Assembly: GCF_006717075.1 (NCBI RefSeq)
Contig: NZ_VFQC01000001.1
Span: 1,969,501 to 2,033,500 of the forward strand
Length of the DNA: 64,000 nt
Reading direction: 5' to 3'
Source: Haloactinospora alba
GTDB taxonomy: Bacteria; Actinomycetota; Actinomycetes; Streptosporangiales; Streptosporangiaceae
The notes under the pieces are model-generated. The model was not told the origin of the DNA, did not search any database, and saw only the letters and a program-made list of their open reading frames with translations. The translations under genes and the position numbers were made by a program. Shown in pieces: positions 9,161 through 17,773 of this stretch. Each line of letters begins with the position of its first letter. The first letter of the stretch is position 1.

Positions 9161-9808
9161 ATGAGCAACGACGCACAATCTGCCCCCCGACGACGTGTGC
9201 GCATGGCACGCGGCTCGGCCCCATGGCTCGTACCAGCCTGTGTAGCTGCCGTGGCTTCCGCGGTCGCAGGACGGCGCTCGTGGCTGGGATTGGCTCTGGC
9301 CGCACCGGCCGTCGGTGTGGCGGCCGGTATGACGTGGTTCTTCCGCGATCCCGAGCGTGGACCGGCCCAGGAAGGGATCATCTCCGCCGCCGATGGCGTC
9401 GTGCAGAGCGTCGAGAGCCAGCCCGACGGCCGCATCCGAGTCGCGGTTTTCATGAGCCCGCTCAACGTGCACGTCAACCGTGCGCCGGTAGCGGGTGTGG
9501 TGACCCGACAGGAGCATCGGCCCGGAGGCTTCCGTCCCGCATTCGACAAGGACAGCGAGCGTAATGAGCGCGTCATCTGGACCTTCGAAACCGCGACCGG
9601 TCAGGTCACGGTCGTTCAAATCGCCGGCGCGATGGTCCGGCGTATCGTCCCGTATTTCTCTGAAGGGCAGAAGGTGGCGGCGGGCGAAAGGATCGGGCTC
9701 ATCCGGTTCGGCTCGCGCGTCGACGTCTACCTACCGGAGGGGGTTGCCCCGGCGGTGGCGCCCGGGCAGAAGGTTCGGGCGGGAGAGACGCGCCTTGACC
9801 ACGGCTGA
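9161..9808 (+). CDS. psd: phosphatidylserine decarboxylase (short type)
   Basis: A 215-residue proenzyme that converts phosphatidylserine to phosphatidylethanolamine at the membrane. The N-terminal part has membrane-associated helices (about residues 15-50). TWFFRDPERGPAQEGIISAADGVV and FMSPLNVHVNRAPVAG are typical of the short decarboxylase class. The self-cleavage site that yields the pyruvoyl group is G184-S185 in FGSRVD. The ATG at 9161 is taken because a start there gives the usual length for the class; an upstream ATG at 9080 has no better ribosome site. The stop overlaps the start of pssA, so the two enzymes are co-translated. Confidence 0.9.
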   Translation: MSNDAQSAPRRRVRMARGSAPWLVPACVAAVASAVAGRRSWLGLALAAPAVGVAAGMTWFFRDPERGPAQEGIISAADGVVQSVESQPDGRIRVAVFMSPLNVHVNRAPVAGVVTRQEHRPGGFRPAFDKDSERNERVIWTFETATGQVTVVQIAGAMVRRIVPYFSEGQKVAAGERIGLIRFGSRVDVYLPEGVAPAVAPGQKVRAGETRLDHG

Positions 9809-10640
9809 CAACGCGAGTCCCGGGATCGGCAGTGCTCCTGTGCTGGAGACCGAACAGCCACCGGCACGGATGCGGCTGGCGATGGCCGATTACTTCACAC
9901 TCGGCAACGCGCTGTGTGGCTTCATGGCGGTCTGGCAGCTGGCTGCTGCCCAGTCGGCGCACCTGTCGGCGGGTGTGCACGACTCGTTGCAGCGCGGTGC
10001 CATCGCGACGGCTGTGGTGCTGCTGCTGCTCGCCTCCGCCTTCGACCTGTTCGACGGTCGGGTGGCCCGCAAGTTCGGCGGGAGCGGGATGGGAGCCGAA
10101 CTCGACAACCTCGCTGACGTGATCAGCTTCGGTTTCGCGCCGGCGTTCTTCGTCGTCGCGTGGGGGACGCTCACCGGCGCGGGGAGCCTCGCTCCGGTAG
10201 TGGCCGCGGGGGCCGTGCTGTTGGCGGTCGTGGTGCGTCTGGCCCGGTTCTCCCGCCAGGCGAGTGAGTGCGACTACTTCACGGGTCTGCCGAGCCCCTT
10301 CGGCGCCATGGCCGTGATCACGGTGGTCCTTCTCGATCCGCCGGTGTACGTCGGCGTGGCCGCGATCCTCGCCGTCGCCTGGCTGATGGTGAGCAGGTTG
10401 GAGTACCCCAAACCACGTGGCCGTCTGGCTTTCGCCGTCCTCGCCTGGATCCTGGGAAGCGTGGGTTGCCTCACGGCGTGGGCTGTGGACGCTCCCGCCG
10501 GCAATGCCCTGCTGTACTCCGGTTCCGGCCTGGTGGTGGTGCTGCTGCTGACCATCCCGGTCTACGTGCTGGCGACCCGCAGACACGCCTCGGGGCGCCG
10601 GGATGAGGACGTCGCCGTCCCGGCGGCTCGCGAGAGGTGA
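9795..10640 (+). CDS. pssA: CDP-diacylglycerol-serine O-phosphatidyltransferase
   Basis: A polytopic membrane enzyme of about 281 residues that makes phosphatidylserine from CDP-diacylglycerol and serine, the substrate of the adjacent Psd. The full CDP-alcohol phosphotransferase motif D-G-x2-A-R-x8-G-x3-D-x3-D is present in FDGRVARKFGGSGMGAELD. TLGNALCGFMAVW begins the first helix and at least six hydrophobic segments follow. TTG at 9795 is chosen: it follows GGGAGAG, overlaps the psd stop by 14 bases and starts just ahead of the family-conserved region. An internal GTG at 9839 is an alternative. Confidence 0.92.
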   Translation: MTTADNASPGIGSAPVLETEQPPARMRLAMADYFTLGNALCGFMAVWQLAAAQSAHLSAGVHDSLQRGAIATAVVLLLLASAFDLFDGRVARKFGGSGMGAELDNLADVISFGFAPAFFVVAWGTLTGAGSLAPVVAAGAVLLAVVVRLARFSRQASECDYFTGLPSPFGAMAVITVVLLDPPVYVGVAAILAVAWLMVSRLEYPKPRGRLAFAVLAWILGSVGCLTAWAVDAPAGNALLYSGSGLVVVLLLTIPVYVLATRRHASGRRDEDVAVPAARER

Positions 10641-11315
10641 CGGCCTTCCGCCGGGGCGGCTCTCTGCCGGCGCCGCGAACGGGATGCCCCGCGGGACCGA
10701 GGGGTCCGGAGGGTCGCGGACGGCCGCGCCACTGCACGGGCGAGCCCGCGTTCCCGGTTCCGGGCGGTACAGCCCACGTGCTCCGGAGCGGGAGACCACG
10801 GGCCGTACCGCACGGGTTGGCAGCCCGGGTGGCGAACTGACCGATGTCCGGAGCGCTGCCGCAGCACGGGGCGTGCTCGGCGGGCTCCGGACTCCTCCGG
10901 AACGGCTGCCACCGGGTCCGTGGTTTCCCGCCGCGCCCCTCCCCCTCCTCCGGTCCCTTCGTCGCTCGTTACTCAGACGCCCGAGGCGCTGCAGCACTCC
11001 GTGCAGGAATCGGGGCTTGCTCCGGAGGCAGCGCTGCACGAGACGCGGTGACACCTGCGCCTCGTGGACCACCGAACGGATCGTTGCGGCGCGCATCGCG
11101 CATCCCCTCCCCCTCCCTACCGGCGACGCGCACGAGATCTTCCGGGGGCTGGACACGCCGCTCGTGGTGGTCGGCGGGCCTCACACGCTCACTCCTTCTC
11201 CCGCCTCCACGACCGTGCTGTGCTGATCCCACGCTTTTTGATACACATGTACCAGAGAGCGTTCCCCATGGGACACCCGCGCGGGGGACGGCAGCGGACA
11301 CGGAGGGGCCCGGCC
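10641..11315. other. 675-bp stretch without a supported gene
   Basis: No frame resembles a protein and no strong repeat was seen. The gap marks the left border of an accessory pocket. A GGAGG site at its right end belongs to the DUF1992 gene. Confidence 0.45.
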
Positions 11316-11717
11316 ATGACCGAACGCAAGCCACCGCACCTGAGTTTCGAGAGCTGGGTGGACAAACAGGTCCGGGAGGCCACCGAACGCGGGGAGTTCG
11401 ACAACCTACCGGGCGAGGGAAAGCCCCTGCCCGACATCGACCGCCCCTACGACGACCTGTGGTGGGTGCGGAAGAAGGCTCGGCAGGAGAACGTCTCCTG
11501 CCTCCCTCCGGCACTCGCTCTGCGCAGGGAGGCCGAGGACGCGATCGCGGCCGCGCACCGCGCCGGATCGGAGGCCGAGGTGCGGCGCATCGTCGCGGAC
11601 ATCAACGACAGGATCCGCGCGGCGCTGAAAAGGCCCACCTCCGGACCACCGGTCACCCTGATGCCGTTCGACGCCGACCGTGTCGTCGCGCAGTGGCGTG
11701 ACCAGCGTTCCGGGTGA
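11316..11717 (+). CDS. DUF1992 (DnaJ-C28-like conserved domain) protein
   Basis: A 133-residue protein that is essentially one DUF1992 domain. The motif FESWVDKQVREATERGEFDNLPGEGKPLP and the following DLWWVRKKARQENVSCLPPALALRREAE are the family hallmarks, related to a conserved region of eukaryotic DNAJC28. No J-domain is present. Its biochemical role is unknown. The ATG at 11316 follows a strong GGAGGGG site. The stop codon overlaps a possible GTG start of a small downstream frame by four bases (GTGA). Confidence 0.88.
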   Translation: MTERKPPHLSFESWVDKQVREATERGEFDNLPGEGKPLPDIDRPYDDLWWVRKKARQENVSCLPPALALRREAEDAIAAAHRAGSEAEVRRIVADINDRIRAALKRPTSGPPVTLMPFDADRVVAQWRDQRSG

Positions 11718-11989
11718 CCGGGAGGGAGCGTGGCTGGGTGCCCACCGGCACACTCCCCGCACCCACACGCGCGTCCCCAGGCACCGTCCTTGGAGGCGGG
11801 AGCAGAACGGATCCTGCCCCGGAAGAGGGGGTGCACGCTGCCCTGGCGGCTCAGGCCGGGGCGCTGCTCACCGACGCCATGGAGCCTCAATCCGCGGGAA
11901 TCCGTGACCTGCGTGAGCACCAGCGCGCCACGGGCCAGGCTGCGCTGGACTGGCTGCGTGACCGCCTCAACCATCCCGGCGCACCCTGA
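11714..11989 (+). CDS. small hypothetical protein, weak support
   Basis: A 91-residue frame whose GTG overlaps the stop of the DUF1992 gene. The last 50 residues (AALAAQAGALLTDAMEPQSAG...DWLRDRL) look helical and use G/C-ending codons like real genes; the first 40 are proline-rich and less convincing. It may be a true coupled small gene starting later (GTG near 11830) or the C-terminal remnant of a lost gene at the border of the accessory pocket. No family recognised. Confidence 0.35.
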   Translation: MTGRERGWVPTGTLPAPTRASPGTVLGGGSRTDPAPEEGVHAALAAQAGALLTDAMEPQSAGIRDLREHQRATGQAALDWLRDRLNHPGAP

Positions 11990-12166
11990 ACCCGCGTACT
12001 CGTGTCACGCCCGCCCTGCCGCGTCGGGTGGGAAGGACGTGACACGAGAAGGGGGACCCGCGACCGCGGCGAACTTCCTCGGCGCGGCAGTGGGCAACAT
12101 GCTCTCCCGGACCCCTGGGAGTGGCCGGGCGCCCCTCGGCCGGGCCGGCCGGTCCGCGTGTTTCCG

Positions 12167-12700
12167 TCAGCGGGTGGGCGGGGCCGTCCAGGAGTAGTAC
12201 CGCATGAGCCTGCCGCTGGGCGGGAACGGCTCCTCGGCTGTGCAGGCGAACCCGTGAGGGAAGAAGACGTGGCGCTCCATGTGGGCACGGGCGGGATTGT
12301 GCGACTCCATCCGCACCCTGATCGCGGAGAAGCGCGGGTCGTGCTGAGCGCGGGCCAGGTAGGCGGCCGCGGCCTCCCGGCAGTAGCCAGAGCGCCAGTA
12401 CGCACGGATCAGCATGCAGCTGAGTTCAGGGATACCGTCCTCCCCGGGTGAGAGGCCCAACAGCCCGATCACGTCCCGGTTCCCGCGCAGTTCGATGGTC
12501 GCCATGCCGTATCCGTGCTGCTGGTGGTCGTCGGCCCAGCCCTGCAGGCGCCGTCCCATGCTCTCCCGGTCCCACGCGGTCTGGGTGCCCACGTGTTCGA
12601 GTGCGGCGGGATCCTCGTAGAACTCGCGCAGGGGGTCGAGATCGGTGGCCTGCGGCACGCGCAGCAGGAGCCGCTCGGTGGTGATCGGCAGGGCCAGCAT
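12167..12700 (-). CDS. GNAT N-acetyltransferase in the P450-peptide locus
   Basis: A 177-residue GCN5-related acetyltransferase of the RimJ/RimL-like type (ITTERLLLRVPQATDLDPLREFYEDP at the N-terminus; acetyl-CoA-binding region around RAYWRSGYCREAAAAYLARA; SHNPARAHMERHVFF). It starts 18 bases after the stop of the P450 gene, with AAAGGA upstream, so the two are one transcription unit. In a P450-modified peptide pathway it could acetylate the free N-terminus of the released product, as N-acetylation is known in biarylitides. That link is inferred from context; stand-alone GNAT roles (for example resistance or ribosomal-protein acetylation) cannot be excluded. Confidence 0.85.
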   Translation of the reverse strand: MLALPITTERLLLRVPQATDLDPLREFYEDPAALEHVGTQTAWDRESMGRRLQGWADDHQQHGYGMATIELRGNRDVIGLLGLSPGEDGIPELSCMLIRAYWRSGYCREAAAAYLARAQHDPRFSAIRVRMESHNPARAHMERHVFFPHGFACTAEEPFPPSGRLMRYYSWTAPPTR

Positions 12701-12718
12701 CCTCGTGTTCCTTTTCCA

Positions 12719-14017
12719 TCAGCCGCGGGGGTGGAAGGCCAGGTGCAGTCCGGCGGGGGTGAGCGCGCCGTCGGTGTCCAGCCGGTAGGGCTGGGAGTCG
12801 GGGCAGGACAGGCGGTGTGTCCGCGCTGTCATCGCCAGCACCAGGACGAGTTCGAGGGAGGCCAGAGAGGCCCCCGGGCACAGCCGCGGCCCGGCGCCGA
12901 AGGGCAGGTAGGCGCCGGTGGTTCCGGGTGAGGAAGCCTCGAGCCAGCGCTCGGGTGCGAAGGTGTCGGCCCGGTCGTGGTGGCGCTCGTCGCGGTGGAG
13001 CAGATAGGGCGAGACCATGACCCGGTCGCCGGGGACCAGTCGGTGCCCGCCCAGGTGGGTGGGTTGGGCCACGACGCGGGAGGTCAGCCAGTTCGGCGGG
13101 TACAGGCGCAGGGTCTCGCGGACGAAGGCGTCGGCGGTGCGCAGGCGCGCGACGTGTCCGGCGTCGACCTGGTGCCCGTCGTGGGGCAGCGCCGACGCCT
13201 CCGCGGCGATGTGCTCGGCCCACTGGGGGCGGCGGGCCAGGTTCAGCAGCAGCCAGGCACCCGCGCGGGTGGGCATCTCCTACCTGCTGGCCACCAGGAT
13301 GGTGGCCAGCAGGTAGGAGATGGGTGGTCCGGGAGGTGTGCCGTGGTCCGATGACGCCTGGATCATGGCGCTGAGCAGGTCGGGGCCCCTCGCGCGGCCC
13401 TGGGTCAAACGCCGTTCCATCACCGCGCCGATGCGCCCGGCCAGGGCGTTGATGCGGCTGCGCATGCGTAGCCGGGTTGCGGTGGGCACCCACCACGGCA
13501 GGTACAGGGTGCTGGGGGGAATGTTGTTGCGGGTCCGGGCCAGGGCGGCCTCGGCGTGGGTGAGGGTACCGGCGTCGGCGCCGAAGCAGAAGCCGGCACC
13601 GATGCGGGAGAACGTGCGCCTGAGTCGGGGCATGACCTCCTCGGGACGGCCGCGGGGCCAGTCGCGGGCCAGGGCGGCGGCCTCGGCGGCGACCATGGGG
13701 GTGTGCTGGATGGTGCCGTTATGGCGGAAGCAGCGCCTGGCCGCGTTCAGGCTCTCGGGCAGCAACGTGCCCGGTGTCAGGGCACGGCGCACCCCGCGAG
13801 GAAGCGGGAACGCCCCCTGCGAGGGGCTGAACTGCGCTCCGGTGCGGCGGAACACCTCCCGGGTCAGCTCCGGCCCCGCCGCGACATAGACGTGCGGGGC
13901 GAACTCCCAGAAGTCGCCGTAGCGCACAGTACCCTGGGTCAGGAAACTGATCCTGTCCGCCTTGTACTGTGAGGCGGACAGGATCTCTCCGGTGTCCGGT
14001 GCAAGGTGTTGGTCCAC
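12719..14017 (-). pseudogene. cytochrome P450 with one in-frame amber codon
   Basis: Read through the stop, this is a full-length P450 of about 431 residues. The N-terminal part (GTG at 14017 to TAG at 13282-13280) carries the substrate region and the start of the I-helix (PPISYLLATILVASR). The C-terminal part continues in the same frame with EMPTRAGAW, the K-helix ExxR (ETLRLYPP) and the haem loop PFGAGPRLCPG with its cysteine ligand. Only the TAG interrupts it. The stop lies inside a perfect inverted repeat, and deleting three bases would give ASREMP at the place of the usual A-G-x-E-T-T. The start follows AGAAAGG. The gene lies 88 bases after a 24-codon peptide gene and 18 bases before an acetyltransferase. 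It is probably inactive as written unless the stop is an artefact or is revertible. Confidence 0.85.
13274..13320. repeat. 21-bp perfect palindrome in the P450 gene
   Basis: The arms (plus strand ATCTCCTACCTGCTGG... at 13275-13295 and its exact complement at 13301-13321) flank a five-base loop AGGAT. On the minus strand the first arm encodes ISYLLAT of the I-helix and the second arm contains the amber codon. Coordinates are accurate to one or two bases. Confidence 0.85.
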
Positions 14018-14105
14018 GGCGACCGAACCTTTCTTGTACGCATTGGCCGGCCGCCGAACGCGGCCCTCCGCATGGTTTTTCACGTCCGGAACCGGAACAG
14101 GTTCG

Positions 14106-14180
14106 CTACCTCCAGTAGAATGGGTAAGCTCCGGCCTTCGCGGCACGGACATCACGCAGGAACTTCTTGATAGCGGTCAT
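14106..14180 (-). CDS. 24-residue aromatic-tailed peptide, candidate P450-RiPP precursor
   Basis: A tiny gene just upstream of the P450, in the same direction. It has an excellent ribosome site (AAGGAGGG, eight bases before ATG 14180) and ends at TAG 14108-14106. The leader is basic and helical (KKFLRDVRAAKAG), and the C-terminal end AYPFYWR concentrates four aromatic residues. Short leaders with a C-terminal aromatic core next to a P450 are the hallmark of biarylitides, cittilins and atropopeptides (tryptorubin type), where the P450 forges aryl-aryl, aryl-ether or C-N bridges. The core would be within YPFYWR. No other maturation protease is visible nearby. The gene is an independent call from the sequence; no database comparison was possible. 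Confidence 0.72.
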   Translation of the reverse strand: MTAIKKFLRDVRAAKAGAYPFYWR

Positions 14181-14460
14181 CTGTTCCACCCTCCTTATAT
14201 CTGCGGAGCGAATTCTCCTTCCCTGGCCATAGCTGCCCAGGACATGCCGCGCGAAACATCGGGCCACAATGGTCCACATTCAAACAGGAGCGCGCGCAGC
14301 AGATTTTTCCTTTCCCGTTCCGGTTGTTTTCCGATGGGTATGATGTCCGGTCGCGTGTCGCTGCCTCTGCATTATTCTCTCTTTTTGTGCTTATGGGAAA
14401 CGTTGACCTCACGCTGGCCGTATCCGGCGGTTCCTCCGACGGGAAGGAGTGATCAGGTAA
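14181..14460. promoter_or_regulatory. AT-enriched leader region of the P450-peptide locus
   Basis: This 280-bp stretch has clearly lower GC than its surroundings, with A/T runs at 14302-14335 and 14370-14395. It lies directly upstream of the minus-strand peptide gene and must contain its promoter. No consensus -35/-10 pair stands out; GAATAAT on the minus strand near 14372 is one candidate -10. Low GC suggests foreign origin. Confidence 0.45.
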
Positions 14461-14529
14461 TGGGACCGCCGCTCAGGCGCTGTTCTGCGAACGGGGCAGA
14501 TCGCGAAACCGGATCCGGACCGAGGTGGC

Positions 14530-15230
14530 CTGCACCGTCCCGTCGATGGTGTTCGCGCTGATCACGGGGCTGGGCGATGGTCGCTGCGAGCCCACGCCTG
14601 CGCGGGTGGACCCGGTCGGCCTTGCTGGAGCAGGCCGTGCCGCCCAGCACTCGGTCAACTCGGGTCGCGGCCTGCCGGTACCGCGAGGCAGGCCCAGAGC
14701 ATCCATCAGGGAATCGAACACGGGCGAGTCCCTGCGTTGGCCGAGGCTGGCCAGGACCGGGGGGACGCCGGTGATGATCGGCGATCAGGTGGATCTTGGC
14801 GGCCGGTCCGCCTCGGAAGCGTCCGCGTGCTTCGGTCCCGTCCGGCTCGTCCCTGGCCGCGCCCCCCTTTTTCACAGCTCCGGCACCGGGCTGGTGGGCG
14901 CGCACGCTGCTCGATCCGATATTCGCGATGCGTTCTTCACCGCTGTTGGCGTCGATACGCAGCCGGTCGGCGGTTCTCTGCCAAGTGCCGTCGGTGCGCC
15001 AGCGGCGGTGGTGTCCGGCGGCGGTCTCCCAGGGGTCGTAGCGTTCGAGCGGGGCGCGCCAGGGGATACCGGTGCGGGGTCGGAACAGGATCGCGTCGAT
15101 GATGCGTCGGTGGTCGGCCCGCCTCTTGCTTTCGGGCGCATCGGCGGGCCGGAGCGGGGCGAGCAGGGCCCACTCGGCACCGGTGGGTTCATGGCGGCCA
15201 GGCCGCGCTCACCAAGCCTGCCGGGCCGGG
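14530..15230 (-). pseudogene. degenerate IS5-type transposase
   Basis: Fragments of an IS5-family DDE transposase are spread over several minus-strand frames. Recognisable pieces from 5' to 3' are KRRADHRRIIDAILFRPRTGIPW (around 15130-15060), ETAAGHHRRWRTDGTWQR, RAHQPGAGAVKKGGAARDEPDGTEA, IHLIADHHRRP, SLMDALGLPRGTGRPRP in a shifted frame, and RRRGLAATIAQPRDQRE. The N-terminus and the C-terminal catalytic part are missing or scrambled, with at least two frameshifts. No clean terminal repeats were seen. It separates the P450-peptide locus from hemQ and suggests that the locus arrived or moved with mobile DNA. Confidence 0.8.
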
Positions 15231-15263
15231 CCCTGCTTCACTCCCATTTCCAAAGAACAGTGC

Positions 15264-15989
15264 CTAGGGCAGGCTCGCGACGAGTTCGGTGGTGTTCTTC
15301 CGGCACCCCGTGTAGAACGGGACCTCCAGCCGGGTGTGTCTGCGGGCCTCAGCCCCTCGGAGGTGGCGCATCAGGTCAACGATCCGGTACATCTCCGGGG
15401 CCTCGAAGGCGAGGATCCACTCGTAGTCGCTGAGCGCGAAGCTGGAGACGGTGTTCGCGCGGACGTCGGAGTAACCAGCGGCCATCTTGCCGTGCTCGGC
15501 CAGCATCGTCCGGCGCTCCTCGTCGGGCAGCAGGTACCACTCGTAGGAGCGGACGAAGGGGTACACGCACAGGTAGTCCTGGGGCTCCTCCCCGGCGAGG
15601 AACGCCGGGATGTGGCTCCGGTTGAACTCGGCCGGACGGTGCAGGCCGACCGCCGACCACACCGGCGTGCTCAGCTTCCCCACACGGGTCCGGCGGAAGG
15701 CCGTGTACATCTCCTGCACGGCCTGCGGGCTGTCTCCCACCCACCAGAACATGATGTCGGCGTCGGCCCTGAAGCCCTGGACGTCATAGGAGCCGCGGGT
15801 GGTCACCCCCTTCTCGGCCGAGCTGTCGAACAGTTCCGCCAGCTCCTCCGCAGCGGCGCCGCGGTCGGTTCCACCAAGGTCACCGACCTTGAACACCGAC
15901 CACATGGGATACCGCAGAAGCTCGTTCAGCTTCTCCGGATCAGCGCTGGCAGTGTGTTCCCCTGTCGCCACGTTCGTCTCCTCACTCAT
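15264..15989 (-). CDS. hemQ: coproheme decarboxylase (HemQ/ChdC)
   Basis: A 241-residue chlorite-dismutase-fold protein of the actinobacterial HemQ group. It performs the last step of the coproporphyrin-dependent route, oxidative decarboxylation of coproheme to haem b with hydrogen peroxide. [12 protein letters not shown] at the N-terminus, [43 protein letters not shown] (contains the likely catalytic tyrosine in SYEWY) and [10 protein letters not shown] at the C-terminus mark the family. It starts 19 bases after the hemY stop on the same strand, so both are one operon. Confidence 0.93.
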   Translation of the reverse strand: MSEETNVATGEHTASADPEKLNELLRYPMWSVFKVGDLGGTDRGAAAEELAELFDSSAEKGVTTRGSYDVQGFRADADIMFWWVGDSPQAVQEMYTAFRRTRVGKLSTPVWSAVGLHRPAEFNRSHIPAFLAGEEPQDYLCVYPFVRSYEWYLLPDEERRTMLAEHGKMAAGYSDVRANTVSSFALSDYEWILAFEAPEMYRIVDLMRHLRGAEARRHTRLEVPFYTGCRKNTTELVASLP

Positions 15990-16008
15990 GGGTGTTCGCC
16001 GTTCGTCC

Positions 16009-17430
16009 TCAACCGGTCAGGCCGTGCCTGTCGAGAATCCGTTGCGCCTCCCGTTCGGCGCTGGCAACGCAGGCCGGTATGCCCACTCCCTCGTAAGCCG
16101 CTCCGCACAACGCCACGCCCTCCCTGTCCGAGAGCGCGTCCCGCACCCGGGCGATCCGCTGCTGGTGCCCGACCGCGTACTGCGGGAGCGCACGGTCCCA
16201 GCGGGTGACCCGGCGGTCCACGGGCGGTTGGGACACACCGCAGATCTCGGCCAGGTCGGCGGTGACGCGCTCGGTGAGCTCCTCGTCGGAGAGTTCCGCC
16301 ACGGCCTCGCCACGGGACTGCGCGAGGGAACAGCGCACCAGGACCATCCCGGTGTCCGGATGCTTGTCGCGCAGTTGTTCGGCGAGCCACGGCCACTTGG
16401 TGCTGCTGAACGTGGCGGCTTTGATCGACCGCCCCTCCCGGGGGCCGACGAGGAAGCCGCTTCCTGCCGGTGGCCGTGTCACGGAGGCAGCGGGGTAGGC
16501 CAGGGTCACGATGGTGGTACTCGCGTAGTCGATCCCGGCCAGCTCACCGGAGGCCGCCGGAACGACCGGTCGCAGGAGCCGCGCTGCTTCGGGAGCGGGA
16601 CAGGCGAGCACCACACTGTCCGCGTCGAGCTCCCAGGGGTGCTCCTCCGGTCCGACCAGCAACTGCCACCCTCCGCCGACCGCGCGCAGCTCCCGCACTG
16701 GGGCAGAGGTCTCGACCGCCGCGTCCGCCTGCTTGGCAAGAGTGTCGACGAGAATGGCGAGGCCGCCGCGCAGAGTGGCGAAGGCCGGACCGGAGCTCGC
16801 TTCCGCCGCTTGCTGGGCGGCGGCCCTGCGAGCGATGCCGAACAGGGAGCGTTCGCTGCGGGCGAGGGGTGCGATACGGGGGAGTGCGGACTCCACGGAC
16901 AGCTCCCCGGCCTTACCGGCGTACACCCCGCCCAGGAGCGGCCCCACCAACCGGTCCACGACCTCCCGGCCCATCCGGGCTCCGACGTAGTCGCCCACCG
17001 AGGCGTCCTCCGCCACGCGGGTGGAGGGAAGGACCCTGTCCGCGGCAGCACGCAGCACGCCCCTCCAGGACACCACTCCGCTTCGCGCGAGGCTGGTGAG
17101 GCTGCCCGGGATCCCCATCACATGGGGGCGGGGGAACGAGCGCAGCCTTCCCCTGCTGTAGATGGCGGCGGGTCCCGGAGCCGGGTGGGCGATCCGCTCC
17201 TCCAGCCCCAGCTCCGTCAGCAGCCGGAGAGCCTCCGGACGTCGGGTCAGGACCGACTCGGCTCCCGAGTCCACGGGCACACCCGCCACCGGGGAGGTAT
17301 CCAGCTTCCCCCCGATGCGTTCCGTGCTCTCCAGCACCGTGACCTCGGCGCCGCCGCGGGCGAGGCGATAGGCCGCGGTCATTCCGGACACCCCGCCCCC
17401 GACCACGGCGACGCGTGGTTTCCTCTCCAT
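16009..17430 (-). CDS. hemY: coproporphyrinogen III oxidase / protoporphyrinogen oxidase, FAD-type
   Basis: A 473-residue FAD amine-oxidase-fold enzyme (HemY/HemG type, now often CgoX). The dinucleotide-binding motif [21 protein letters not shown] opens the protein, and the [17 protein letters not shown] region near the end completes the FAD site. [20 protein letters not shown] is specific to porphyrinogen oxidases. In organisms with HemQ it oxidises coproporphyrinogen III to coproporphyrin III. It is the first gene of the hemY-hemQ pair; hemE lies 343 bases upstream on the same strand. Confidence 0.93.
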   Translation of the reverse strand: MERKPRVAVVGGGVSGMTAAYRLARGGAEVTVLESTERIGGKLDTSPVAGVPVDSGAESVLTRRPEALRLLTELGLEERIAHPAPGPAAIYSRGRLRSFPRPHVMGIPGSLTSLARSGVVSWRGVLRAAADRVLPSTRVAEDASVGDYVGARMGREVVDRLVGPLLGGVYAGKAGELSVESALPRIAPLARSERSLFGIARRAAAQQAAEASSGPAFATLRGGLAILVDTLAKQADAAVETSAPVRELRAVGGGWQLLVGPEEHPWELDADSVVLACPAPEAARLLRPVVPAASGELAGIDYASTTIVTLAYPAASVTRPPAGSGFLVGPREGRSIKAATFSSTKWPWLAEQLRDKHPDTGMVLVRCSLAQSRGEAVAELSDEELTERVTADLAEICGVSQPPVDRRVTRWDRALPQYAVGHQQRIARVRDALSDREGVALCGAAYEGVGIPACVASAEREAQRILDRHGLTG

Positions 17431-17773
17431 ACCCCCAGCTTTCCAGACAACAGCGGCGGACGCGGCTCGCCCCCTGCAACCGCTGCCGCGGACCGCGCTG
17501 CCGAGCTGTTCGTTCCCGGTACCAGCCTACGCGGGCGACGCACGTGACCTGCCCGCCTCGGGAGACGCGGAGATGGGCGACGGGGGCGCGCTGCCCGCTG
17601 GTGGGAGAACGCGGACGGCTGGCCGGTGCTTCCCGGCGTCCCGCGCGCCTCGGGGATCGGCCCGGGAACACCTCCGAGCGCTCACCGGCCGGGAGACCGC
17701 CCGCGCGCTCCCTCCGGCGGCGAGGCCCAGTCACACGCGGGAAGCGCCGGACCGGCCCGGGGGCCGGGAGTGT
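17431..17773. other. 343-bp gap between hemE and hemY
   Basis: Contains no supported gene. It is uniformly high-GC and arginine-rich in all frames. It should hold the promoter of hemY-hemQ on the minus strand, but no motif is distinct. Confidence 0.45.

Noticed and set aside
14152-14412. 86-codon minus-strand frame overlapping the peptide gene
   Set aside because: It has no ribosome site and crosses the AT-rich leader; the 24-codon frame has the strong site and the coherent product.
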